A stretch of DNA of 64,000 nucleotides from Nemertoderma westbladi (Eukaryota; Xenacoelomorpha; Nemertodermatida; Nemertodermatidae): the NCBI GenBank assembly GCA_032718475.1, contig JAUCBJ010004893.1:62001-126000 (forward strand), in the 5' to 3' direction. Every line of letters starts with the position of its first letter. Position 1 is the first letter of the stretch. The notes below the pieces were generated by a model. That model was not told where the DNA came from. It worked only from the letters and a program-made list of their open reading frames with translations, and made no database searches. Below, one piece after another: positions 19,390 to 29,692 of this stretch. The position numbers and the translations under genes are program-made.

Positions 19390-20149
19390 TTGGACACTGT
19401 AAATGATTTGGAGTCTTGGAGATTTGGAGTTCTATATGTACTGACCGTGCTGAAGACCATTTTACATTACAATTAAGTCTACTATTATTTCTGGGCAATT
19501 CAGTGGAATCACCAGACGAAACGGCATCCGGACTCGCCGCTATTGAAAAACAAAGTGGTATATGGTCCACTGTAGCTAAGTCATATCTAACTTTTAGATC
19601 GTAAATCAATGAGTCTAATGTATTAGTACTAACAATGTGATCTAACCACGACGTGGTGCCAAATGATGCACTAACAAAACTGAAAGTATTTGAGGGCAGA
19701 CGACTGACATCACTTATAATAAAATTACTGTCGGCACACCACTCCAACAATTCGTTATAAAAAGGTTTACCAGGATTAGCGTTTAGATCACCAATCACAC
19801 AGCATTTAGCTGTTGGTGCAGAGTCAATTATGGACTGTACACGGCCTAAGTAATCTACAAATAAATCGTAGTTATCGGCGCTCTCATACGGCAGATGTAC
19901 GTTTAGCACTAGAATTTTCGATTTATCTGATAAAATAATGAAAAATCCAATGATCCTATCATCATCGACATCAAGGTACTCAATAGATGATGATAATTCC
20001 TCTCTAACCATGACTGCAAGACCCCCGTGAGGTCGCCCTGATAAAATACCATCTGCTAAGTCTACTGGTGATTTACCTTTACAAATAAACCTACTATCTA
20101 ATTTATTAAGGAACCACAGGTCCTGTTTAGTTAACAAATGTTCTTGCAA
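19390..20149 (-). pseudogene. CR1-like LINE, AP endonuclease domain
   Basis: The frame 19301-20149 encodes most of an APE nuclease: MQEHLLTKQDLWFLN (catalytic Glu), RPHGGLAVMVREEL, LVLNVHLPYES, CCVIGDLNANPG (GDxNA motif), SWLDHIVSTN (metal/DNA contact) and ATVDHIPLCFS (the final DH pair). The first strand upstream of the Glu is present in another frame near 20160-20210 but broken by a stop. From about 19390 the frame runs through unrelated sequence into the RT remnant, marking the deletion joint. Confidence 0.82.
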
Positions 20150-20334
20150 AACAACAATGTCTGAATTTTCTCACAAACTCCGTACAGTGGCAACAGATGT
20201 CGGAGTTTGAATCGAGTTACAATTATAAGAAGAAATTCTAATATGATTTGTATCCATATTGTAAAGATTATAAAAATATTAAATATTGACAAAATGTAAC
20301 AAAAATTACTGTGATTAAAAAATGATGACGCGCT

Positions 20335-20978
20335 TCATGCTAGTGAAACATCTGATCCCACCGCTGCCGTATCAGGAACACCCGAACTCCTCGGACTTCC
20401 ACCTTCGGTGCGACTCGTGTGTGGCAGTTGTCTCGTAGCCCACCCCGGTATATACCCTTCGTACGGCCGTATTCGACAGTTCTCAGGCCAATTGTCAGAT
20501 GACATGAGGGCTTCCACGTCCCCGACTTTACAAGTAATAACGAACGATGCGTGTGATTTGACGTAATCCTTTGTTATCTTTACACAATCAACTGAAATCT
20601 TTATTTCTTCTTCTACGTATTGTATGATGTCAGATGTCAGCACTTCCGGAGAACAACCCGTTAGAAATATATTTCTTCTGGGAACCACAGTTTTGAATGC
20701 ATTCGAACTTGAAGAACCCGTAACAAACGGTCGGTTTGGTCGTACACTCCGCGTGTTCAAACCGAGACTTTTAGGGTTCCCAGTCACGGAAGCTGCAGCA
20801 TTGGCAGATCCATTGTCGCGGTAACGCTCGCGTACCTCGTGATGTTTCCCGTCTCGTCCAATTTCGATGAATCCATCATCCCGATCGCAATCGACTTTTT
20901 GCCAATCTGGTCGTCACCGCTGGCTTTGGTTGCTACCCGGAGGTCCTCGAGCAGTGTTCGCTGGAGGATGCGTTCCAC
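20335..20978 (-). pseudogene. CR1-like LINE, ORF1 C-terminal part
   Basis: Two overlapping frames (20335-20787 and 20784-20978) together give an ORF1-like product. NIFLTGCSPEVLTSDIIQYV followed by VKSHASFVITCKVGD resembles the RNA-recognition-type fold seen in ORF1 proteins of many animal LINEs. A Ser/Pro-rich tail follows. The change of frame at 20784-20787 is a small indel. Function by homology would be RNA binding and chaperoning of the LINE transcript. Confidence 0.6.
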
Positions 20979-21096
20979 GTCCGGGGAGAGGAGGGGTACG
21001 CATCATTACGACTTCACTAAGCAACCTGCGTTGTCGTTCCACAGGATCTTCCCTAGGGACTGGGATACCCTGCGCCTGCCTGGCATTTCCGCCTCG

Positions 21097-21444
21097 TCAT
21101 TCGCGTTGAGATGGGGTAACTTCGCTTACATCCGGTGCAGCCGCAGCCCCGGATCCGGTACCGGAAACGACTGGACGGGACTCCAAGACAGCGATGCGGT
21201 CCTGAAGTTCGCTAAGTTTACATAATAGAAACGAAAGATCAGTTGGCGACATTGCAAACGGAGGGATGTTCAGCAGGTTCGCTGCCACAAAGATTGGTTT
21301 AGACTCAGTGGGCATTTGAACAAACGGAGGGTATTCGAACATGTCGATGATGTCAGTTACGGTGAATTTATGATAATTCCCGCCCGATTTCCTTTTGGCA
21401 GCAAACTCTTGAGACGATATGATATATGATATATCATATATCAT
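21097..21444 (-). pseudogene. CR1-like LINE, ORF1 N-terminal part
   Basis: This 115-codon frame contains FTVTDIIDMFEYPPFVQMPT, then FVAANLLNIPPFA, then LSFLLCKLSELQDRIAVLE. The last is a short coiled-coil of the kind that trimerises ORF1 proteins. Similar N-termini are known from CR1/L2-like ORF1 in invertebrates. Its first codons run into the ATAT palindromic repeat at 21411-21480, so the true start has been lost or overwritten. Confidence 0.55.
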
Positions 21445-21480
21445 ATATGATATATCATATCATATCATATATATCATAAT
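21411..21480. repeat. Palindromic ATATCAT/ATATGAT simple repeat
   Basis: A run of alternating GATATATGATATATC and its inverse (CATATATCATATATGATATA) over about 65 bases. It can fold on itself in several registers. It sits exactly at the 5' edge of the recognisable LINE ORF1. Confidence 0.8.
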
Positions 21481-21483
21481 TAT

Positions 21484-21526
21484 TTTATTTTCTGGTGGGT
21501 AATGAAGTGGAATTGAATCCGCTTAA
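21484..21526. repeat. Short dispersed repeat, copy 2
   Basis: Matches 6320-6362 in the same orientation over about 40 bases (CTGGTGGGTAATGAAGTGGA). Just to the right, GCTATCTTCCCAGTGAGAAGATAGC forms a perfect hairpin (GCTATCTTC with GAAGATAGC) at 21539-21565. Confidence 0.7.
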
Positions 21527-22422
21527 ACTCCCCCCCATGCTATCTTCCCAGTGAGAAGATAGCATCAACCTTAAGTGCGCTTCAATTCCGCTGGAACCCA
21601 ATCTAATACCGGGTGTGGTGTGGAGTTCTTTTCTCGGGGTTGGCTTTCCAGGCCCCCCCCCCCCCTGGGTATGTTATTGCTACCCCTCCTTGGTGCAATC
21701 GCGAGCTATGTTACACCAAGGTATCTGACGTCTCTGTTCGAGACAATTGTGGACTCGCTTCGCACAATTTTATACAACTTCGCTCAAAATTCACTCTAAT
21801 CTCACTCTACTCTTTCTTTCGCAGACCCTATTGTCCCTTACTCTTTCTCCTACTGCTCGCTCCCCACACTTGAATTGCACTCCTCTAATTTCTACGCACG
21901 TCAACCCCTCTCCATACTTCCCTCATACTCCTATACTCAACCCACACTTGATTTATTCCATTCACCCCTGATGAACCTCACCCTCCCCTTTTGTGCCATC
22001 GCACCGAAGAAGTGTGATTCGTCTAGTGTCCCATCCTCCTGTCATAGTCAATTTGTCCCCAGTCCCAGTAGCTAATTGGAAAAAGGTTATACATGACTAT
22101 AGTACTTACTTTGATTATATTCGTATTGATTATATTGACGAACTACATACGTACATACTAATTGCACTTTAGTTACTTGCACTTAAGAGTTCGTATAATT
22201 CCCATGTGTGGTGCCTTTCAGGCATGCCCACTTCTCCCCCTCTGAGTCCTAGTTCGCTCCTCCCGTCTTCGGGAACCATCTTAATTCTTTCCCCCTGTCA
22301 TCGTCTTGTCTCGGACGCTTCCTTCCCTCTGGCTTGTCCTCTCTGAGACTCCTCATTCTCGCCGTTACCGCCTTGCTAATACCCATGGTCGATTCTTTGG
22401 CGGTTCTTCGGTGCTGGCGTTA
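21527..22422. other. Non-coding region, pyrimidine-rich on the plus strand
   Basis: I see no supported gene. The plus strand is rich in C and T (CTCTACTCTTTCTTTCGC) and gives several overlapping short frames without domains. A poly-C run lies at 21653-21665. The region directly follows the 3' end of the exonuclease-like gene on the minus strand and may include its 3' UTR. Confidence 0.45.
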
Positions 22423-23673
22423 TTAACTCCCGGTAACGCTTTGCAGGTGGCCCTCCGAATGCCCCTCCTGCTTCCCCCTGGTAGCGTCCCACAAGATCAT
22501 TTTCATGGTTTGCGGAATGTGTCCCGCCAGAAAATCCCTAAACTCTCCTCTGTTTTCTGGCATCCACCTGTCCAAGTACCTCTGCGTGTTGATGACTCCT
22601 CCATACGACGCCGCTGTCGCTACCTCTTGGTATGTAAATGGCAGTCTCCTCTTAATAATCTCCAGATGGGCTTCCTGATTGATGTTGAAGAAACCCCACC
22701 GGAACTCCTGGGCCTTCATTCTCTGTCGCGTCATAACACTGATGTCGGCCCACTCCTCGAAGATCTTAAACTTCTCCTCGTCGTCCATCCAGTCGCACTG
22801 GCACCCATAGTGCCCTCGGAAGTTACACTTTGAGCAGCGGTTATGCAGCCTTGGACATGCCCCCATTCTATGGCTCGACTCGCAGTAGAGGCAACTCGCC
22901 CCCTTCTGAAATCGATACAAACAGCTCTTTTCCTGGTGAGTCAGCCTCCCGCAGTAATCACAGCCCTGTATCAACGCATCCCGCCCCAAGTCGTATTTTG
23001 CCCCGAGCGGTCTCCTAGGTCTGTGGAGCCGTTGGTAGGCAAACTTCTGGACATTAACATCTCTATCCATATCCACGTCCTCCTCCTGCCTTGGCATCGT
23101 CTCCCCAAACACTATCCGTGGTGCCGTTCCTGGTTGCTCGCCCAACCTGATGATGCTCCCCGCGAAGTCCATCGCCGGCTCCTCGTGCACCCAGGTCCGC
23201 TTGCCTTGTTTATCACAGAAGGCCCTCGCCCCGCTGGCCGTCACCACTCTCCCGCCTACCCAGTCCGTATCTGAGTGGCCGATCCTCTCGATGGGCGGCA
23301 TCTCCCCGAACTCGTCGTCATCTTCCTCCATCGCTGGGAGTGGATCCAGACCCGGTTTCCCAACCCGGTTTCCGGTAACTCTCCACCCTTCCTGTTCCCT
23401 CGGTCTATTGCTTACGTAATCGCCCTCAGAGCCCGCTGGCATGGGCAACACTTCCAATCCCGATGTCGACTGTTTTGGCGATTCTTCCGTCCATCCTAGC
23501 TCCTCCCCCAGAAACTCGCCCGAGTTACCTGATCCCCACCTCAGCTCATTCAAGTTCTGGGCCTCAAACCCGTAATCCTCTCCCCTAATATCTGCCTCCC
23601 TCCTTTCTCGCCTGGCGACTTCTTCCAGTCGCTTCTCCTCAAGTCTATCCGCTTCCAGCTTCCAGCTTCTCAC
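22423..23673 (-). pseudogene. Zinc-knuckle part of an exonuclease-like/zinc-knuckle gene
   Basis: This 416-codon frame overlaps the exonuclease-like frame by 29 bases in a different register, so the two were probably one protein. It starts with an Arg/Glu-rich helix (RLEEKRLEEVARRERREAD), then an acidic low-complexity region. Three Cys/His clusters follow close together: CDYCGRLTHQEKSC, CLYCESSHRMGAC and CSKCNFRGHYGCQC. These are CCHC-type knuckles or close variants, able to bind RNA or single-stranded DNA. A helical domain with WGFFNINQEAHLEIIKRRL follows. Gag-like organisation is possible, but no protease or RT is adjacent. The frame join could be programmed or a mutation. Confidence 0.55.
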
Positions 23674-24766
23674 ATCTCTTGTATGGCGTATCCACCTCTC
23701 TGTCTACTAGGTGCCGGCTGTTGTAGTACACCGACTCGCCCTTCAGCCGCGGGTGGTCTACCAGACCTTCGAAGGCCACCTTAAAGGCTCTTCTGTAGTT
23801 TAGAGGTGCTCCTGATAGCAGAAACACCGTCGGCTCTCTTCCGATAACCACGGCCATGAATAGGTTTAGTAAACCTATCATTATCCAATCCTCCTGTAGG
23901 ATATATCTCTTCTGATATATCTTTATAGCTCCTCTCCGGAACTGATACACCTCCTGTTTCCCTGGCCTCGCTCCCCACTTCAGCGAGTTCGCCAGCTCCG
24001 CTCCGTACTCCTCCCGGAACTTACCCCAGTCCATCAGCTTGTGGCAGACGAGCCCCATGAGCTGACCCATCGCCACTGCTCCGCAATGTCCTGTGTTCTC
24101 TAACAATCCCAACCCATCTGGCCCTGTCATGGCCATATAGACTGCTTGCATGTCCAGGAGGTTGGGGGTCTCCGGTCCAGCGATCCTCTCCGCATCGTCG
24201 CAGATCGCCGATCCCACCTTCACCGTTGTCTTCTCCCTTACTAGGTCTTGCACCGCCCTTGGCAACCGGTTTAACTTCGGCCCGCTCTTCTTACCATACG
24301 TTCCTAGATTGAATAGGAATATGTCTCCATTTGGCGCGGCCAAATACAGTAGTATGGTTCTAGCCGATCCCGCCGACCCTCTTCTCGAACCCTCGTCATC
24401 CTCCACAGTCCCGTCATCGTCTAGGACCATGTATCCTCCCCTATTGACAGACTCTACGAACCTCCTCCAGTCCTTTCTCGGTGGTTCTCTCGGATACTTC
24501 GGTATCCCGAACTTCGCTTCGTCTCCCTTTACTACGTAGCGAAATGCTCGAGGATTGTGTTGTCCAGCGACTGTGTCCCGTAGGCCCCGACCAGTCATCT
24601 CTCGTGCATCTCCCTGAAGTGGTCCTGCAGCGCTTGTGCTTTGTGACCCTTCACTAGCGGCTTGTAGTATCCTTGTCTTCTCTTCCGGATGCCTTTGCGT
24701 GAAGTCCACTAGTATCTACTTTCCACTCCTCTCCGTCTTTCTCTTCTTAACTAGTCTCTCCGCCAT
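23645..24766 (-). pseudogene. RNase D/WRN-like exonuclease-fold domain, probably inactive
   Basis: The sequence TILLYLAAPNGDIFLFNLG, then LPRAVQDLVREKTTVKVGSA, then CDDAERI and LLDMQAVYMAM follows the DEDD exonuclease pattern (strand, strand, L..LL....KVG....D...L, LD....A). The expected DxE of motif I is not in place. The usual YAALDA-type motif III looks like YQFRRGA, without Asp, so catalysis is doubtful. An ATG at 24764-24766 begins MAERLVKKRKTERSGK, a basic, NLS-like start. A TAG at 24716-24718 then interrupts the same frame before the 354-codon open part. Known relatives of this fold include WRN, EXD1/EXD2 and RNase D; orthology cannot be claimed. Confidence 0.5.
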
Positions 24767-25377
24767 TACGAACTCTCTCGCTCGCTCACCTGCTTGGTGG
24801 TGCCTTACCAAGGCTCAAGTAGATGAGTGACGTTTAGTAAGATGGTCTGTACTAGTTCAGTAATGGCCTATCTCTTACAAACCCTAAATTATGTACTATA
24901 TTTTTCCTATACATCCCCAAAGTGCCAATTTTTTCTAAATTTTCTAAATCTGTCAGTTACTTTTATTATGTTCTAGAATCTTTTACTTACTGTTACCATA
25001 ATTTGTCAGATTTTACTTCTAATACTAATTTTAATCTCTATGTGTGTGCTATCATCGCTTATGGTGGGTTATTTATACTTGGATAACCCCTATAGCTTGT
25101 ATACAGGGAAAACTAGCTAATCCCTACTGTGCTAGTTTGTACCAGGCAGCCTCCTGGCCTTGTATCAAACACCCTAGACTTACTCTATGGGCCGTGCAGT
25201 ACAATAGTCTATCTCGTCCGGCCTACATAGTCTATCCTGCTGTACCCACGTGCCCCCCTCTCCCTTTCGTGGCGCTCTCAATGCCCACAACCTCTACGGT
25301 ACTACGTACCCTACTACTACTACTCTTATGGTATATCTATATACCATATTCTTTACTCTCTTACTACTAACTCTTAC
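24767..25377. other. Upstream region of the exonuclease-like gene
   Basis: I see no gene. AT-rich sequence follows the ATG, then a 5-GTACTACTACTACT-type short run near 25310-25320 just before the minisatellite. The promoter of the minus-strand gene would lie here, but no core element stands out. Confidence 0.4.
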
Positions 25378-27870
25378 CATTTAGGCACTTCTCTAGAAAC
25401 AAGTCTCTAGGACGACCATGTCATCTGTAATTTAGGCACTTCTCCAGAAACAAGTCTCTAGGATGGCCACGTTATCTGCAATTTAGGCACTTCTCTAGAA
25501 ACAAGTCTCTAGGACGGCCATGTCATCTGCAATTTAGGCACTTATCTAGAAACAAGTCTCTAGGGCGGCCACGTCAGCTGCAATTTAGGCACTTCTCTAG
25601 AAACAAGTCACTAGGACAGCCACATCATCTGCAATTTAGGCACTTCTCCAGAAACAAGTTTCTTGGACCGCCACGTCATCTGCAATTTATGCACTTCTCT
25701 AGAAATAAGTCTCTAAGATGGCCACGTCATCTGCAATTTAGGCACATCTTTAGAAACAAGTCTCTAGGACGGCCATGTCATCTGCAATTTAGGCACTTCT
25801 CTAGAAACAAGTCTCTAGGATGGCCACGTCATCTGCAATTTAGGAACTTCTCTAGAAACAAGTCTCTAGGATGGCCATGTCATTTGCAATTTAGGCACTT
25901 CTCTAGAAACAAGTCTCTAGGACGGCCATGTCATCTGCAATTTAGGCACTTCTCTAGAAACAAGTCTCTAGGATGGCCACGTCATCTGCAATTTAGGCAC
26001 TTATCTAGAAACAAGTCTCTAGGGCAGCCACGTCATCTGCAATTTAGGCACTTCTCTAGAAACAAGTCACTAGGACAGCCACATCATCTGCAATTTTAGG
26101 CACTTCTCTAGAAACAAGTCTCTAGGACGGCCACGTCATCTGCAATTTAGGCACTTCTCTAGGAACAAGTCACTAGGACAGCCACATCGTCTGCAATTTA
26201 GGCACTTCTCTAGAAACAAGTCACTAGGACAGCCACATCACCTGCAATTTAGGCACGTCTCTAGAAACAAGTCTCTAGGACGGCCACGTCATCTGCAATT
26301 TAGGCACTTATCTAGAAACAAGTCTCTAGCAGTCTAGGGCGGCCATGTCATCTGCAATTTAGGCACTTCTCTAGAAACAAGTCACTAGGACAGCCACATC
26401 ATCTGCAATTTAGGCACTTCTCTAGAAACAAGTCTCTAGGACGGCCACGTCATCTGCAATTTAGGCACTTCTCTAGAAACAAGTCTCTAGGACGGCCATG
26501 TCATCTGCAATTTAGGCACTTCTCCAGAAACAAGTCTCTAGGATGGCCACGTCATCTGCAATTTAGGCACTTTGCTAGAAACAAGTCTCTAGGATGGCCA
26601 CGTCATCTGCAATTTAGGCATTTCTCTAGAAACAAGTCTCTAGGACGGCCACGTCATCTGCAATTTAGGCAGTTCTTTAGAAACAAGTCTCTAGGACGGC
26701 CACGTCATCTGCAATTTAGGCACTTCTCTAGAAACAAGTCTCTAGGATGGCCACGTCATCTGCAATTTAGGCACTTCTCTAGAAACAAGTCTCTAGGACG
26801 GCCATGTCATCTGCAATTTAGGCACTTCTCCAGAAAAAGTCTCTAGGATGGCCACGTCATCTGCAATTTAGGCACTTTGCTAGAAACAAGTCTCTAGGAT
26901 GGCCACTTCATCTGCAATTTAGGCATTTCTCTAGAAACAAGTCTCTAGGACGGCCACGTCATCTGCAATTTAGGCAGTTCTCTAGAAACAAGTCTCTAGG
27001 ACAGCCATGTCATCTGCAATTTAGGCACTTCTCCAGAAAAAGTCTCTAGGATGGCCACGTCATCTGCAATTTAGGCACTTTGCTAGAAACAAGTCTCTAG
27101 GATGGCCACTTCATCTGCAATTTAGGCATTTCTCTAGAAACAAGTCTCTAGGACGGCCACGTCATCTGCAATTTAGGCACTTCTCTAGAAACAAGTCTCT
27201 AGGACGGCCACATCATCCGCAATTTAGGCACTTATCTAGAAACAAGTCTCTAGCACGGCCACGTCATCTGCAATTTAGGCAGTTCTCTAGAAACAAGTCT
27301 CTAGGACAGCCATGTCATCTGCAATTTATGCACTTCTCTAGAAACAAGTCTCTAGGACGGCCACGTCATCCGCAATTTAGGCACTTATCTAGAAACAAGT
27401 CTCTAGCACGGCCACGTCACTGCAATTTAGGCACTTCTCTAGAAACAAGTCTCTAGGACGGCCATGTCATCTGCAATTTAGGCACTTTGCTAGAAACAAG
27501 TCTCTAGGATGGCCACGTCATCTGCAATTTAGGCATTTCTCTAGAAACAAGTCTCTAGGAAGGCCACGTCATCTGCAATTTAGGCAGTTCTCTAGAAACA
27601 AGTCTCTAGGACGGCCATGTCATCTGCAATTTAGGCACTTCTCCAGAAACAAGTCTCTAGGATGGCCACGTCATCTGCAATTTAGGCACTTCTCTAGAAA
27701 CAAGTATCTAGCACGGCCACGTCACTGCAATTTAGGCACTTCTCTAGAAACAAGTCTCTAGGACGGCCACGTCATCTGCAATTTAGGCACTTCTCTAGAA
27801 ACAAGTCTCTAGAACGGCCACGTCATCTGCAATTTATGCACTTCTCTAGAAACAAGTCTCCAGGACGGTT
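25378..27870. repeat. 51-bp minisatellite, about 49 copies
   Basis: The unit is AATTTAGGCACTTCTCTAG, AAACAAGTCTCTAGGACG, GCCACGTCATCTGC. The period is 51 bases with a few shorter units (27415 and 27716 lack two bases; 26325 has a small insertion). Because 51 is a multiple of 3, a plus frame stays open for 136 codons at 25689-26099; I treat that as an accident. Each unit can form a small hairpin, CTAGA-AACAAGTC-TCTAG. Blocks of units recur as groups, for example 26.5-26.9 kb resembles 26.8-27.1 kb. Confidence 0.95.
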
Positions 27871-28084
27871 CAAGTCTCTTATTACTGTATTAATCAAATC
27901 ATAAAAAATGCGCGTAATTCTGTAATTGTTAGCCTAATTAATGAACTAAGAAATTGCAATTGCTGAATTGCCAGTCATTTATAAACAAATGAAAGTAATA
28001 TAAGACTATTTTAACTTCTGAGTGACCATTTATGAATTAGGACAATTAAATATGAATACACATAGATATAAATACGGTTACAGG
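27871..28084. other. AT-rich spacer
   Basis: Non-coding AT-rich sequence between two repeat arrays. No feature is seen. Confidence 0.5.
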
Positions 28085-28240
28085 ACAAGTTGTATCCAGA
28101 CAAGTTGTATCCAGACAAGTTGTATCCAGACAAGTTGTATCCAGACAAGTTGTATCCAGACAAGTTGTATCCAGATATCTTGTATCCAATTTTCCTGGAT
28201 ACAACTTGTCTTCCAAAAAAAAGGACAAGTTGTATCCCGG
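28085..28240. repeat. 15-bp tandem repeat followed by an inverted copy
   Basis: Six or seven direct copies of ACAAGTTGTATCCAG run from 28085 to about 28175. They are followed by TCTTGTATCC, an inverted copy CTGGATACAACTTGTC (28195-28210), and a further direct copy GACAAGTTGTATCCC (28223-28237). Any direct copy can pair with the inverted one. Each unit also contains ACAAGTTGT, itself an imperfect palindrome. Confidence 0.9.
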
Positions 28241-28443
28241 CATAAAAAAATTGCTAAATAATTTCACAGTTGAATTATAAACTATTCTTATAATTTTCAT
28301 TAATACTGTAGTTAATAAACATAATATACAATACACATAATAATACATGATAACATTGTTACTAAAACTAAACTAAAACGTTACACAAAGTTATTAGCCA
28401 AAATGTTACACCGAGTTATTTGAAGTCCTTGTCCATTTCAGAG
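28241..28443. other. AT-rich spacer
   Basis: Short AT-rich non-coding sequence that contains two CAAAGTTATTAGCCAAAATG-like phrases (28385-28420). No gene is seen. Confidence 0.4.
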
Positions 28444-29121
28444 TCACTTACGTTGATATTTGAAAACAATGACTTTCTTCTCTTTAATAACTCTGGTGTT
28501 CTCGCCGACACCAATGAGAAAGCTCTCCACAGTGCGCTGTTGGTTGGTAATCTCAGTGCAGAGCGTCTTTATGCGTCTATCAAATGTTTTAGATTCTAAA
28601 GTTTCTCGACGTGGCTCTAGCCGTCCAACTGCGGCCCGAGCAAGTTGACATTGGACATCAGCATCTTTCGCTTTTAGAGCATCAATAAGTTTCCACACAG
28701 AAGGGTGCTTACTTCCTATAATGGTAGAAATATCACGATTAACATCCTCTGAAGCATTGTTAGTTCTGCCAAAGTCATTTAATGTGGCTGCATGAACATT
28801 CCACTTCTCAACTGCAAATAAGGGTCCCACAGAACGTATCTTCGAGACAAGGCCATTGCTGTCGCTACGAATACATCGAGGTCCACTCAGATAGGTTCGG
28901 TCGAAGTAGGTTAACAGTTCGGCGCCTTCCCGGGGGGCAATGTCTTGTATTATGCGGAACCCATCTTTCACTTTATCTGTTGGCAGCAAAGCAAGTGAAG
29001 AAATCTTGGAGGCCCATAACCTAAACTCCAAATTGGACTGATAGTGAGATTTCAATCCAAGCACTTGAATGCGCTTGTTAATCGCTTGCCGGAGATGGAA
29101 GTAACAGAAAACAAACGTCAC
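28444..29121 (-). pseudogene. MULE transposase C-terminal fragment
   Basis: This 225-codon frame matches the C-terminal half of the MULE transposase domain found with FLYWCH-type proteins in animals. Visible landmarks are CYFHLRQAINKRIQVLGL, then FRLWASKISSLALLPTDKV, YFDRTYLSGP, the WNVHAATLNDFGRTNNASE motif (W-N-V...RTNN..E, holding the final catalytic Glu region), and HPSVWKLIDALK. The N-terminal half with the first catalytic residues is missing. The fragment is cut at about 29121 by, or next to, the BEL copy on the opposite strand. It ends with a basic tail. Confidence 0.8.
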
Positions 29122-29140
29122 ACTATCGCCGAAAGCCGCA

Positions 29141-29683
29141 ATGATTGCGTTGTGTGATGCAGACGCGAGGTGTGCTAAGTGCGGTGAAAAACATCATATC
29201 TTGCTGCACACAGAATTTGACAGAACCCGCACGAGTCAGGTAAGTGAGCCCGAACTACATGTCCAATTCAGTGATGTGAATGACACTGACCACAGTTCTG
29301 AGATGGAAGGATTCTACACGGACGAATTCTCCGACGAAAATGAATCCTGTTATATGATAAACACTGCGGTGTATCGAGCACTTACGTATGAGACTGAAAC
29401 CGACAATGAAGAGCCTCGACTGACTATTCCGGACCGACAACCATCTTGGAAAGCGCCAACTTCCTCCGTCGGAATCCGGGAATTCCCTGTAGTGCAGCTG
29501 AGAGTTCATGGGCTAGGGAAGAGCCTCATAGTAAATGCCCTTCTTGACTCCGGCAGCACAGGTACTTTCATTGACAAAGAACTAGCCGAAGACATCTTTG
29601 CTGGACAACCTAAGTTCCGAACAAAGTTGAACCTTTCAGGAATTATGCAGGTTTGGAAATCCACAGTAGCTACAGATTACTAA
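29141..29683 (+). pseudogene. BEL copy C, gag C-terminus and protease
   Basis: The frame starts inside a Cys/His cluster (CDADARCAKCGEKHHILLH), runs through an acidic spacer and reaches a retropepsin: FPVVQLRVHGLGKSLIVNAL then LLDSGSTGTFIDKELAED. DSGS is the active-site loop, with FIDKELA following as in other BEL proteases. The frame ends at TAA 29681-29683, and the protease C-terminal half continues in the next frame. Confidence 0.85.
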
Positions 29684-29692
29684 GTAGGTGCG

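Larger units (their letters stand above)
18694..21460 (-). mobile_element. CR1-like LINE with ORF1 and internally deleted ORF2
   Basis: This is a second, unrelated LINE on the same strand. It has an ORF1-type region (21444 to about 20335) followed by an APE endonuclease (20149 to about 19390) and the last third of an RT (19362-18694). The RT fingers and first palm blocks are missing, so the endonuclease runs straight into the YSDD region across a deletion near 19370-19390. The 3' end at about 18690 is not defined. The ORF1-EN-RT order and ORF1 style suggest CR1/L2/Jockey-like. Confidence 0.75.

Noticed and set aside
22306-23499. Plus-strand frames opposite the zinc-knuckle gene (22306-22833, 22843-23274)
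   Set aside because: Antisense shadows; the Cys/His pattern and codon character belong to the minus strand.
25689-26099. 136-codon frame with 17-residue repeats (HFSRNKSLGWPRHLQF) across the minisatellite
   Set aside because: The unit is 51 bp, so one frame stays open by chance. It has no start context, the frame is lost when units change length, and variation follows CpG sites and not codon positions.
25378-27870. CRISPR-like array
   Set aside because: Regular spacing is present, but there are no unique spacers: the whole 51-bp unit repeats. The setting is eukaryotic and no cas-like gene is near.
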